From assembly GCF_003675875.1 (NCBI RefSeq), contig NZ_RCDI01000001.1, forward strand, positions 186,001 through 250,000: DNA of 64,000 nucleotides. The letters run 5' to 3'. Shown here piece after piece: positions 26,275 to 34,632 of this stretch. This DNA comes from Halostella limicola. GTDB lineage: Archaea; Halobacteriota; Halobacteria; Halobacteriales; Natronoarchaeaceae. A model generated the notes under the pieces. The model saw nothing but the letters and a program-made list of their open reading frames with translations. It searched no databases and was not told the DNA's origin. Both the position numbers and the translations under genes were made by a program. Positions within the stretch are counted from its first letter, which is position 1; each line of letters starts with the position of its first letter.

Positions 26275-27611
26275 ACCGGCTGGAGGCGGGCGGAGAAGTG
26301 CCGCAGTTCCGCCATCTCCGGCTCGTCGACGACTTCTAACCCGGAGACGGCGTCCGCGCGCTCCGCGACAGCCGCCAGCGTGTCGACCACGTGGTCGAGG
26401 TGCTCGCGGTGGTACGTGCGCCGGGGGAGCGCGAGGCGGACGAGATCGGGGCGGTCAGCGCCGGGGAAGGCGAATTCGCCGAGTTCGACGGCCCGGACGC
26501 CGCCCTCCCGGTACAGTTCGCAGACGAGCGCTTGCCCGGGGAACCGGTCGGTCGGGACGTGCGAGAACATCGCGCCGGCGTCGACGTACACCGCGTGCCC
26601 GCCGGGCGGCCAGTACAGCGGTACGCCCGCCTCGCGGAGGCGCGCGCCGAGGTCGCGGACCTGCTCGACGCGGTCACGGACGTAGGGGAGTTCGACGGCC
26701 TCGCGGAGGCCGGTCGCCATCGCGGCGAGGTCTCGCCCGGCCATCCCGCCGTAGGTGGGGAAGCCCTCGTAGAGGATGGCGCGCTGCTTGACCCGCTCGA
26801 ACAGGTCGTCGCCGCGGACGGCGACGAACCCGCCGACGTTGACCAGCGCGTCCTTCTTGCCGCTCATGACGAGCGCGTCGGCGTAGCCCAGTTGCTCGCG
26901 GGCGATATCGGCGATCGATTCGTTCTCGTAGCCGGGTTCCCGCTCGCGGACGAAGTAGGCGTTCTCGGCGAACCGGCAGGCGTCGATGACGAAGGTCGCG
27001 CCGATCTCGTCAGCGAACTCCCTGACGCCACGCGTGTTCTCGACGCTGACGGGCTGGCCGGCGGCCGAGTTGTTGGTGACCGTGAGGACGACGGCCGGGA
27101 CGTTCTCCGCGCCGACGCGGTCGACCCGCTCGCGGGCGCGCTCGACCGAGAAGTTCCCCTTGAACGGCGCGGCCTCGTCGGGATCGTGGGCGCCCTCGAC
27201 CGGGCAGTCGACGGGGTCGGCGCCCTGATTGGCGATATGTGCGCGGGTCGTGTCGAAGTGGGTGTTGTTGAGGACGACGTCGCCCTCTCCGACCAGCGCG
27301 CCGTAGAGGACGTTCTCGGCCCCGCGGCCCTGGTGCGTCGGGACGACCCTCTCGAACCCCATCACGTCCTCGACCGCGGCCGCGAGTTCGTCGAAGCTCT
27401 CGCTGCCGGCGTAGGCCTCGTCGCCGCGGAGGAGGGCGGCCCACTGCTCGTCGCTCATCGCCCCGGTGCCGCTGTCGGTGAGGAGGTCGACGTACACGTC
27501 CTCCGCGTCCAGGTTGAAGACGTTGTACCCCGCCGCTTCGAGGTTCGCCTCTCGTTCCTCTCGGTCCGGTAACTCGATCCGCTCGACCATCTTGGTCTTG
27601 TACGCTTCCAT
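26271..27611 (-). CDS. tnaA: Tryptophanase (tryptophan indole-lyase)
   Basis: A 446 aa PLP-dependent beta-eliminating lyase that breaks tryptophan into indole, pyruvate and ammonia; tyrosine phenol-lyase is the close alternative. Features: substrate domain start MEAYKTKMVERIELP, the conserved NVFNLDAEDVYVDLLTDSGT stretch, the cofactor region THQGRGAENVLYG, FVIDACRFAENAYF with the PLP-binding Asp, and the Schiff-base lysine in ALVMSGKKDALVNVGG. Length matches bacterial TnaA (about 470 aa). It is monocistronic; an upstream in-frame ATG (27641) would add ten atypical residues. Confidence 0.9.
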   Translation of the reverse strand: MEAYKTKMVERIELPDREEREANLEAAGYNVFNLDAEDVYVDLLTDSGTGAMSDEQWAALLRGDEAYAGSESFDELAAAVEDVMGFERVVPTHQGRGAENVLYGALVGEGDVVLNNTHFDTTRAHIANQGADPVDCPVEGAHDPDEAAPFKGNFSVERARERVDRVGAENVPAVVLTVTNNSAAGQPVSVENTRGVREFADEIGATFVIDACRFAENAYFVREREPGYENESIADIAREQLGYADALVMSGKKDALVNVGGFVAVRGDDLFERVKQRAILYEGFPTYGGMAGRDLAAMATGLREAVELPYVRDRVEQVRDLGARLREAGVPLYWPPGGHAVYVDAGAMFSHVPTDRFPGQALVCELYREGGVRAVELGEFAFPGADRPDLVRLALPRRTYHREHLDHVVDTLAAVAERADAVSGLEVVDEPEMAELRHFSARLQPV

Positions 27612-27775
27612 GGGACGGCGTAGGGCCGCCGCCGTGAACAAGCTAATCGGCGGAATTCGCGAGACAGCGCCCAGACGCGTCGTCCGTCGGCGACGCCGCG
27701 CCGGTGACGGACAGACCTATCCATCGCTCGTCAGGTCCGGCCGTCAGGGATCGGACGCGTCGGAGCGCCGCCCGG

Positions 27776-28195
27776 TCAGAAGCCGATGTGCGAGGTCGAC
27801 TCGGGGCCGTCGTCCCCGTCGTCGATGCCGCCCTCGCGCTCGAACGAGGCGTCGTCGTCGACGAGGTAGACGGCCCCGCGGTTCACGGCGATATCGACGG
27901 ACGGGAGCGTCGTCCCCGCGGCGTCGCCGTTGTCGCAGTCGCCGGAGCAGGTGTCGAACATCGACCCGTGCTTGGGACAGACGAGCTGCCCGTCGCGGAC
28001 GGCGGCGCCGAACCCGCGGTCGAACCGCTGGGCCTCGTGCGTGCAGCGGTTGATCCAGGCTTTCACGTCGTCCTCGCCGTCATCGTCGCAGGGGAGCAAC
28101 AGCACCTCGTCCAGTTCGTCGTACTCGTCGCGGATCGTGAACAGCCACGATCCCTCCTCACGGACCGTCTCAACGGACGTCAGCCGGTCGGGCAT
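27776..28195 (-). CDS. Rieske-type [2Fe-2S] protein
   Basis: A 139 aa soluble Rieske domain. The two ligand boxes are INRCTHEAQRFDRG and LVCPKHGSMFD (about residues 49-80), giving C-x-H and C-x2-H. A further CSGDCDNGDAAG stretch follows and the C-terminus is Asp-rich. Proteins of this kind are ferredoxin-like components of oxygenases or nitrite-reductase-like systems. No oxygenase gene is adjacent, so the partner is unknown. It is preceded (upstream) by the repeat element that follows lysC. Confidence 0.85.
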   Translation of the reverse strand: MPDRLTSVETVREEGSWLFTIRDEYDELDEVLLLPCDDDGEDDVKAWINRCTHEAQRFDRGFGAAVRDGQLVCPKHGSMFDTCSGDCDNGDAAGTTLPSVDIAVNRGAVYLVDDDASFEREGGIDDGDDGPESTSHIGF

Positions 28196-28339
28196 GTTCG
28201 ACGGGAAACGGTGGGCGAGCGGATAACTGTTGGTGGTCGGGAGGGTCCGTACACCCGATACTTGGAGGGGTCGCGCTAGAAGCACGAGGGCGTCTTGCCG
28301 AGCGGGACGAGGCAAGGCTCGGGAGAGCGGAGCTCTAAC

Positions 28340-28451
28340 GGTGGACCTCGAAAGGGCGCAGCGAGTAGCGAGGGAGTTTCGCTCCCTCGGACCACTCGAG
28401 CGGGCCGCAGGTCCGCGAGGAGAGCCTGTCGAGGCCGAGCGAGGGCTTTCA
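28340..28451 (-). repeat. 3'-end repeat element, copy A (after lysC)
   Basis: Begins with the 19-base core GGTGGACCTCGAAAGGGCG (28340-28358, plus strand), shared with copies B and C, and runs to GAGGGCTTTCA, whose last bases are the reverse complement of the lysC TGA. A perfect hairpin (CGAGGGAG-TTTCG-CTCCCTCG, 28369-28389) lies inside. On the minus strand it forms the lysC 3' untranslated region. Function unknown; see findings. Confidence 0.65.
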
Positions 28452-29627
28452 GAACGTGGACTGCATGATCTCCAGCGCCTCCTCGCGGTCGTCCCACTCG
28501 ACGAAGATGGCGACGGAGGTGGCGCTGGTGATCAGGTCGTGGAGGTTGATGCCGGCCTCGGCGATCGGGTCGACGATCTCCCGCATGATGCCCGGACGGT
28601 TCGGGAGTTCGCCGCCGGTGACGCGGATGACCGCGAGGTCGTCCTCGACGGTGACGCTGGAGAGCGGCTCCTGGTCGACGACCTCGCGGTGGAGCACCGT
28701 CTCGGCCTTCTCGGACGCGCTCTCGTCGACGTAGTAGGTGACGGAGTCCATCCCGCTGGCGACGGCGTCGACGTTGACCTCGGCCTCGCCGAGCGCGGTC
28801 GACAGGCGCTGCAGGATGCCGGGGCTGTTGCGGATGGCGCGGCCGGCGACCGTGAGGCAGGCCAGCGGCTCCTCGCGCATGTCGACGAGGCTCTTGAACT
28901 CGCCCTCGATGCGGGTGCCGCCGGTGAGCAGGTCGCCGTGCTGGTAGTGGACGACGCGGACGCCCATGTTGCCGCCCTTGTACGAGAGGGCGCTGGGGGC
29001 GACGACCTCGGCGCCGCGGAACGAGAGGTTGCGGAGCTCGTCGACGGTTATCTCGCCGACGTTGCGTGCGCCCTCGACGACGCGCGGGTCGCCGGTCATG
29101 ACGCCCTCGACGTCGGTGACGATGACGACCTCGTCGGCGTCCATGTACTTGCCGAGCATGACGGCGGTGGTGTCGCTGCCGCCGCGGCCGAGGGTGGTGA
29201 CGTTGCCGTCGTGGTCCTCGGCGAGGAAACCGGTGATGACCGGGACGACGCCGTCGAGATCCGCGGCGAGGTCCTTCGCACGGCGCGTGGTCTCCTCGAC
29301 GTCGACCTCGCCGTCGGCGTCGGTGATGACCGGCCAGCGCTCGCTCCCGGGTTCGAGGAAGATAGCGTCGATGTCCCGGGCGGCCAGCGCCGCCTTGAGC
29401 ATGCGGACGCTGGTGCGTTCGCCCATGCTGACGATCTGGGCGCGGTCCGCCTCGTCGGTCTCGAACGTGATCTCGTCGAGCAGTTCGTCCGTCGTCGACC
29501 CCATGGCGCTGGCGACGACCGCGATCTCGTGACCCTCCTCTACCGCCGTGGCGATCGAGTCGGCGGCGCGGTTGACCCGGTCGCCGCTCCCGAGACTGGT
29601 ACCCCCGAACTTCGCGACTACGCGCAT
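28449..29627 (-). CDS. lysC: Aspartate kinase
   Basis: A 392 aa enzyme for the first step of lysine/threonine/methionine synthesis, phosphorylating aspartate. The N-terminal amino-acid kinase domain has VAKFGGTSLGSGDRV, SMGERTSVRMLKAAL and TLGRGGSDTTAVML. Two C-terminal ACT domains follow (about 260-390: TVAGRAIRNSPGILQRLSTA and IRVTGGELPNRPGIMREI), consistent with feedback regulation by lysine or threonine. Monocistronic, with a GC-rich repeat right behind its stop codon. Confidence 0.94.
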   Translation of the reverse strand: MRVVAKFGGTSLGSGDRVNRAADSIATAVEEGHEIAVVASAMGSTTDELLDEITFETDEADRAQIVSMGERTSVRMLKAALAARDIDAIFLEPGSERWPVITDADGEVDVEETTRRAKDLAADLDGVVPVITGFLAEDHDGNVTTLGRGGSDTTAVMLGKYMDADEVVIVTDVEGVMTGDPRVVEGARNVGEITVDELRNLSFRGAEVVAPSALSYKGGNMGVRVVHYQHGDLLTGGTRIEGEFKSLVDMREEPLACLTVAGRAIRNSPGILQRLSTALGEAEVNVDAVASGMDSVTYYVDESASEKAETVLHREVVDQEPLSSVTVEDDLAVIRVTGGELPNRPGIMREIVDPIAEAGINLHDLITSATSVAIFVEWDDREEALEIMQSTF

Positions 29628-29729
29628 CCTACCACCCGTGAATTCGTGCTAACGACGCTCATGGCGTATCGTATATCTCACCGCGCAGATAACCCTGTCT
29701 ATCTCCGAGAACCTTGAAGGAAGATCATC

Positions 29730-30866
29730 CTACTCGTCGCCGGCGTCGGCGTTGCCGCCGTCCGCGTCGGTCCCGGCCGCGTCCGCGCCCGGCGCGTCCC
29801 GGTTCGAAGCGTCGGCTTCGGCGGGACGACCGTCCGACGCGTCCGCTCCGGTTCCGGGGACATCCGACGGTGGTTGGGGTTCGCCTTCGTCCGAGGGTTC
29901 CTCGGCGGCGGCCTCGTCCTCGGCGGGCTCGAACACGACGAGACCGCTGTCGCCGGCGAACTCGTAGGCGTACCACTCCGCGACGGTCAGCGCGCCGTTC
30001 ATTTTGCGGATGCGAATGCGACGGACGAGCGTGTCGTCCACGACCTCGGCGTTGAGCTCCAGGTCGACGACGCCGTCGACGATGTAGTCCAGGTCGTGGG
30101 GGAAGGTCCCGGGCTCGCCAGTGTAGGTCGCCCCGGCGAAGATCGGGACGAACCGGCCCTTGCAGACGTCGGCGCGGACGTCCTTGACGAAGTCGTACGC
30201 CTGAACCGGCTGGACGAGCGTGCCGAACTCGGTCAGCGAGTCGACCACGACGACGCCCTCGTCGACCATCGACTCGGCCTCGAGGCAGTTGTCGAGTTTG
30301 TTCTCCAGTTCGCTCAGGTCGCTGGGGTCGCGGACGGTTTCGGTCGCCGGCCGGGTGACCTCGTGGATGTGGCGGTTCCACGGGCTCATCCGGTGGAACA
30401 TGCGGTCGCGGTCCTCCATCCGGTAGGTGAAGCAGTCGAGGATCCGGAGCCGGCCGCTCTCGAGGAAGGGGAGGACGTTCCACTCCATCGTGAGGAAGGT
30501 CTCGACGACGGATATCGGCGGCTCCTGAAACGTGACGAAGACGGCGGGCTCGCCCCGCTGCAGCGTCCGCCACACGAGTTCGGCGTCCAGCGCCTCGTGG
30601 CGGGCACCGGCCTGGCCGGAGAGCATGACGAAGGAGTTCCGCGGCAGCCCCTCGGGGAGCGCGGCGTCGAGCGCGGAGACGCCCGGCGAGAACCGCCGGT
30701 GGCCGTGGTACTCGGTGAACACCCGGTCGGAGTCCCGCATCGCGTCGCGACAGGCGCGCGAGCAGAACCGGTAGGTCGTCCCCTCGTGGACGAGTTCGAC
30801 CGAGTCCGCCGCGGCGGGGAGCCGGCAGAAGTCGCACCGGTCCGGCCCGTCGGGTCGACTGGTCAT
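29730..30866 (-). CDS. KaiC/RecA-fold protein with N-terminal zinc finger and degenerate Walker A
   Basis: A 378 aa protein. Residues 11-39 form a C-x2-C ... C-x3-C zinc knuckle (CDFC, CSRAC) like TRASH/YHS fingers. From about 50 a KaiC-like ATPase domain follows, with VMLSGQAGARHEALDAEL where Walker A should be: the invariant Lys-Thr/Ser is replaced by His-Glu. The Walker B-like strand GVVVVDSLTEFG is intact. The C-terminal 65 residues are a disordered Asp/Ala-rich tail. Similar proteins in haloarchaea have no assigned function. Start MTSRPDGPDRCDFC chosen to keep the finger close to the N-terminus. Confidence 0.75.
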   Translation of the reverse strand: MTSRPDGPDRCDFCRLPAAADSVELVHEGTTYRFCSRACRDAMRDSDRVFTEYHGHRRFSPGVSALDAALPEGLPRNSFVMLSGQAGARHEALDAELVWRTLQRGEPAVFVTFQEPPISVVETFLTMEWNVLPFLESGRLRILDCFTYRMEDRDRMFHRMSPWNRHIHEVTRPATETVRDPSDLSELENKLDNCLEAESMVDEGVVVVDSLTEFGTLVQPVQAYDFVKDVRADVCKGRFVPIFAGATYTGEPGTFPHDLDYIVDGVVDLELNAEVVDDTLVRRIRIRKMNGALTVAEWYAYEFAGDSGLVVFEPAEDEAAAEEPSDEGEPQPPSDVPGTGADASDGRPAEADASNRDAPGADAAGTDADGGNADAGDE

Positions 30867-30931
30867 GCCAGACCCTACCGTCCCGCACGCCGAAAGTGTG
30901 CCGCTCGCCGCCGTCCCTCGCACGCCGCGGA

Positions 30932-30940
30932 TTTAAATAT
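30932..30940 (+). promoter_or_regulatory. TATA box fixing a leaderless start
   Basis: TTTAAATAT lies 23-31 bases before the ATG at 30963. ATGs at 30939 and 30954 overlap or sit too close to this box to be used, so the downstream start is favoured. Confidence 0.65.
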
Positions 30941-30962
30941 GTGGAACGATAGCATGGATGTA

Positions 30963-31388
30963 ATGCGAGTACGGGACGCCGTGGAGGCGGACGCGGACGA
31001 CATGGCGGCGATCGCCGACTCCCCCAGCGACGTGATGCGGAACCTCGTCCACGACAGGACGGTGCGGGTCGCCGAGTCCGAGGAGCGAGAGACCGACCCG
31101 AACGCCGACGCGGATGACGAGGACCCCGGCCTGCTCGGGTTCGTCAGCTTCGACGCGCGAGAGGACTGCGTGCACGTGACGCAGGTGGACGGCACCGAGG
31201 AGGCCTGCGAGCAACTGCTCGCCGAACCCGTTCGCTTCGCACAGCAGGAGGGGATGTCGGTCGAACTGATCGCCCCCGAGTCGGTCCCGCACGTCGCCAC
31301 CGCCGCGCGAAGCGTCGGCTTCGACGAGCGGGGGCCGGGGCCGCAGTTCGACGGCACCCCGACGAAGAAGTACCGGCTGGAACCCTGA
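30963..31388 (+). CDS. GNAT-like N-acetyltransferase family protein
   Basis: A 141 aa protein beginning MRVRDAVEADADDMAAIADS, the usual GNAT opening (a beta strand followed by a helix). GLLGFVSFDAREDCVHVTQV is the central strand pair and HVATAARSVGFDERG resembles the late GNAT helix-strand. The A-motif for acetyl-CoA (Q/RxxGxG/A) is not obvious, so catalytic activity is uncertain. An acidic insertion lies at about residues 38-56. Convergent with the PolD small subunit gene. Confidence 0.6.
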   Translation: MRVRDAVEADADDMAAIADSPSDVMRNLVHDRTVRVAESEERETDPNADADDEDPGLLGFVSFDAREDCVHVTQVDGTEEACEQLLAEPVRFAQQEGMSVELIAPESVPHVATAARSVGFDERGPGPQFDGTPTKKYRLEP

Positions 31389-31521
31389 AGCTCGCAGGGG
31401 AGACGGGGCTGTTTCGAGTCGAGCGGTCGATAGTTGTGGGTCCGCGACGAGAAAGTTGAGAGAGTCCGATCGATGACTGACATCGGGAGGCGGCCGCGCT
31501 CGGCGTTTATGCCGAGCGTAC

Positions 31522-31664
31522 GGGGAAGGGCAGGCACTCAGAGCGTGCGCCGTCGACCGACGGCGCTCGCGCAAGCTAGCGGCCTGGAACGAGCGCCGAA
31601 GGCGCTCGTTGGTGGACATTGAAAGGGCGACGCGAGCGCTTGGCAGCGCTCGCGAGGGCTTTCA
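31522..31664 (-). repeat. 3'-end repeat element, copy B (after the PolD small subunit gene)
   Basis: Plus-strand order: GGGGAAGGGCAGGC (31522-31535), GCGGCCTGGAACGAGCGCC (31579-31597), the hairpin AACGAGCGCC-GAA-GGCGCTCGTT (31588-31610), the 19-base core GGTGGACATTGAAAGGGCG (31611-31629), and GAGGGCTTTCA containing the reverse complement of the TGA. The same blocks recur in the same order in copy C, and the core and end also in copy A. Confidence 0.75.
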
Positions 31665-33278
31665 GGTGAACTTCCGGAGCGTCGGCTCCAGCGTGTCCAG
31701 GTCGACGACGGGCGCGTAGCCGGCGTCGGGGTCGATGTTGACGGACTTCTGGAACTCGGTCTGGGCCTGCCAGCAGCCGCTGTTGATCGAGAGAACGTTG
31801 TGGTACTTGCCGACGCCGAGCTTGTGGACGTGACCCGTGTGGAAGACGTCGGGGACGCTGTCGATGGTGAGGTAGTCCTTCTCCTCGGGCGCGAGGCGGA
31901 GGTGGCCCCCGTACTGCGGCGCGACGTGGCGCTTCTTGAGGAGCTGGTACATCGCCTTGTGCGGCTCGTCGTAGCTCGCCTTGTCCTCCGGGAGCTCGGC
32001 GATGATCTCGTCCAGCGAGACGCCGTGGTACATGAGGACTGAGACGCCCTCGATAGTGACCGTCGAGGGATTGCCCGTGAAGCGAGCGTCGTGGGCACTC
32101 ATGATGTTCCGGAGCTCCTCGTCGAAGGCCGGCTGCGGCTCGGCGAGGCGGACCGCGTCGTGGTTCCCCGGGATCATGACGATCTCCATGTCGCCGGGCA
32201 CCTCCTTCAGGTACTCCGAGAAGCGCTCGTACTGCTCGTAGATGTCGACGATGTCGAGCTCCTCGTCCTGGTCGGGGTAGACGCCGACGCCCTCGACCAT
32301 GTCGCCCGCGATGAGGAGGTACTCGACGTTCTCGGCCTCGGGCGTGTGCAGCCAGTCGGTGAAGCGGTGCCAGGCGTCGGCCATGAACTCCTGGCTGCCG
32401 ACGTGGACGTCGCTGATGAGCGCCGCCTGCACGTGGCGGTCGGCGGTGTTCGGCGAGTACGTCCGCGGCACGTCGGGGAAGTGCATCGAGTCGACGAAGA
32501 GGATGCCGGCGTCGTCCGCGAGCGTCCCCTCGACGGCGATCACCTCGTCGCAGAGCAGCTCCTCGACCATGGCGGCGATGTCGCGGTCCTTCATCACCAG
32601 ACAGGGGAAGGTCCCGGTCCGGTCTTCGAGTTCGACCAGCCAGTGGCCGCTGGCGGTCGAGCGGATGTCGCTGACCATGCCGACCATCGACGCCTCGCTG
32701 CCGCCGGGCATCGACTGGATGGCCTCCGCGGGGCGGTGGTTCACGCGGCCGCGGAGCTTTTCGCCGAGGCGGTCGTACCGGTCGCGAAACACCGCGACGA
32801 AGTCCTCGTACTCGCCGGTCCCGGTGCTCCGGCCGGTGATGTCGTTCGCGATGTCGGGGTCGCTGGGCGACCGTTCGACGGTCCCGTCCGGCGATACCGT
32901 CGTTTCGGATGGAGCATTTGTCGCCGCTGAGTCGCCGCCGCTGTTCGGGCCTGCAGTCGAAACGGAGGGGTCTGAAGGATCGGTCGCGCCGTCGGTCTCG
33001 CCGTCCGCACCGGGCGGAGCATCGACGGCCCCCGCCCGGGTAGAGGCGGAGTCGCTCATCGTCGCGGGGTCGCCCGCGGCGTCCGGGTCGCTGTCGAGCA
33101 CCTCGCGCACGTGTTCGACCGAGAGTCTGAGCGCGCCGTCGGGCGCCGCGTCGACGACCTGTTCGAGCGCGCGAGCCGGGTCGTCGGCGGAGGCGATGAG
33201 CGTCACCGCCTCCCGGTCGGCGTTGTACCCCCGGCTCGTGAGTTCGCTGACGATCCTGGCGGGGGCCTCCAGTGGCAC
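31662..33278 (-). CDS. polD1: DNA polymerase D small subunit (DP1)
   Basis: A 538 aa exonuclease subunit of archaeal family-D DNA polymerase, the likely main replicative polymerase. After an N-terminal region and a low-complexity acidic linker (about 75-140), an OB-like domain leads to the metallophosphoesterase core with all motifs: ALISDVHVGSQEF, LLIAGDMVEGVG, VMIPGNHDAVRL, YHGVSLDE and TGHVHKLGVG. Active-site residues are intact, so 3'-5' exonuclease activity is expected. The start is taken as GTG at 33278 (reading PLEAPARIVSELTSRGYN), where family homology begins; an ATG at 33341 is the alternative. The C-terminus PTLRKFT is PIP-like but lacks the Gln. Confidence 0.92.
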   Translation of the reverse strand: MPLEAPARIVSELTSRGYNADREAVTLIASADDPARALEQVVDAAPDGALRLSVEHVREVLDSDPDAAGDPATMSDSASTRAGAVDAPPGADGETDGATDPSDPSVSTAGPNSGGDSAATNAPSETTVSPDGTVERSPSDPDIANDITGRSTGTGEYEDFVAVFRDRYDRLGEKLRGRVNHRPAEAIQSMPGGSEASMVGMVSDIRSTASGHWLVELEDRTGTFPCLVMKDRDIAAMVEELLCDEVIAVEGTLADDAGILFVDSMHFPDVPRTYSPNTADRHVQAALISDVHVGSQEFMADAWHRFTDWLHTPEAENVEYLLIAGDMVEGVGVYPDQDEELDIVDIYEQYERFSEYLKEVPGDMEIVMIPGNHDAVRLAEPQPAFDEELRNIMSAHDARFTGNPSTVTIEGVSVLMYHGVSLDEIIAELPEDKASYDEPHKAMYQLLKKRHVAPQYGGHLRLAPEEKDYLTIDSVPDVFHTGHVHKLGVGKYHNVLSINSGCWQAQTEFQKSVNIDPDAGYAPVVDLDTLEPTLRKFT

Positions 33279-33380
33279 ACCCCTCACGAGCAGTGCAGAG
33301 TGCAAAAACGTAGCGGAACTATCCGTTCGGGGTCGGGGCAAGCAGAAGGTTGATTTCGCGCAGGGGAGTATGCCGTGACG

Positions 33381-34250
33381 ATGACTGACTCCGGTTCCGG
33401 CGACGCCCCAGAGCGCGGACCGCCGGGAGACGACGAGCGCGGGACCGCGGGTGGCGACCGCGGATCGCCAGACGATGACGGCGGTGGCGTCGACGGACCG
33501 ACGCGGGACGACGCGCCGGCGGCCGAGCGCTCCGCGACGGGCCCCGACGGCGAAGCCGCACCCGAGCGGTCACCTGCTGACGCCAACGACGGATCCCCGA
33601 CCGAGCGGTCACCTGCTGACGCCGGCGGCGCGGACCGCGTCACCGGCGAGAACCCCGTCGAGTGGTTCCTGAAGAGCGACAACGAGGGGGTCGCCGCGCT
33701 CCGGGACCTGCTGAGCACGGTCGCGCTGGTGGCGGTCGTCGGCCTGATCCTGTTCGCCGTCAGCGGGATCTGGCCGCCGCTGGTCGCCGTCGAGAGCGGG
33801 AGCATGGAACCGCACATGGAGAAAAACGACCTGGTGTTCATCGTTGACGAGAACCGGTTCACCGCCGACGGCGCGGTCGACGGCGTCGTCACCTACCAGC
33901 AGGGCCAGGAGAACGGCGTCCGGTCGTTCGGCAGTTACGGCGAGGTGATCGTCTTCCAGCCGAACGGGCAGGACGGCGTCCCGATAATACACCGGGCGCA
34001 CATGTTCGTCGAAGAGGACGAGCGCTGGGTGGAGCGGGCCGACGAGGACCACCTCCGCGGGGAGACCTGCGAGGAGGTCCGGAACTGCCCGGCCCCCCAC
34101 GACGGCTTCATCACGAAAGGCGACGACACGCCCTACTACGACCAGGTGGCCGGCCGGTCGACCGTCGTCAAGAGCGAGTGGGTGCAGGGCCGCGCCGAGG
34201 TCCGGATCCCGTGGCTCGGATGGGTTCGGCTCCAGTTCGCGAAGCTGTAG
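33381..34250 (+). CDS. Signal peptidase I (archaeal S26B type)
   Basis: A 289 aa membrane protease that removes signal peptides. The N-terminal 95 residues are an acidic, disordered extension. One transmembrane helix follows (LLSTVALVAVVGLILFAVSG, about 110-130), then the catalytic Ser in ESGSMEPHM and the second catalytic residue, His, in PIIHRAHMF, which is the archaeal/ER Ser-His arrangement in place of Ser-Lys. The Asp-containing box is FITKGDDTPYYD. A second hydrophobic stretch is weak. Start ATG chosen over a GTG two codons earlier. Confidence 0.9.
   Translation: MTDSGSGDAPERGPPGDDERGTAGGDRGSPDDDGGGVDGPTRDDAPAAERSATGPDGEAAPERSPADANDGSPTERSPADAGGADRVTGENPVEWFLKSDNEGVAALRDLLSTVALVAVVGLILFAVSGIWPPLVAVESGSMEPHMEKNDLVFIVDENRFTADGAVDGVVTYQQGQENGVRSFGSYGEVIVFQPNGQDGVPIIHRAHMFVEEDERWVERADEDHLRGETCEEVRNCPAPHDGFITKGDDTPYYDQVAGRSTVVKSEWVQGRAEVRIPWLGWVRLQFAKL
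33567..33624 (+). repeat. Short direct repeat in the signal peptidase extension
   Basis: GAGCGGTCACCTGCTGACGC occurs twice within the disordered extension, 36-38 bases apart, encoding ERSPADA twice. It is probably a recent in-frame duplication that lengthened the linker. Confidence 0.6.
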
Positions 34251-34632
34251 GACGGGGACGCGGCGCTTCTTCCCGCGGTTTTGTGGGTATCTCCATACGA
34301 AATAGAGGGGTCTGGGAAGCGTTCGCGTAACGGATCAACCGACCGGCCGCGCTGGCGTGCGCGAGTGAAACGAGCGCCGCCAGCGGACGGGGAAGGGCAG
34401 GCGCTCCGAGCGTGTCGCCGCGACCGCCGGCGTCTTCACGAGCGAAGCGAGTGAAGGCTCGTGAGGCCTTCGGCCTCACGGCGACTCGCGCAGACTGGCG
34501 GCCTGGAACGAGCGCCTTCGGCGTTCGTTGGCGTCTTCGCGAACGGAGTGAGGGGCGGCTCGGAGCGGCGAAGCCGCTCCGGTGGATATAAAAAGGGCGC
34601 AGCGCGCCGCGCCAACGACGCGCAAGGGCTTT
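34251..34632. other. 382-base gene-free region between signal peptidase and orc1
   Basis: Contains no credible gene. The left part (34251-34330) is less GC-rich and includes GAAATAGAGGGGTCTGG, faintly like an origin recognition box. From 34389 on it is filled by repeat copy C and several extra hairpins, including GTGAGGCC-TTC-GGCCTCAC (34461-34479) and GGAGCGGC-GAA-GCCGCTCC (34562-34580). Confidence 0.7.

Noticed and set aside
29874-30962. N-terminal extension of the GNAT-like protein to 504 codons
   Set aside because: The added part is the antisense of the KaiC-like gene; a TATA box at 30932-30940 and ATG at 30963 define the real gene.
32950-32975. ORB-like sequence GAAACGGAGGGGTCTG in the PolD small subunit gene
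   Set aside because: Lies within the coding low-complexity linker, lacks the GTTCCAC half, and is isolated.
34295-34315. GAAATAGAGGGGTCTGGG as a further ORB
   Set aside because: Only the G-string side matches; no core palindrome. Mentioned but not called.
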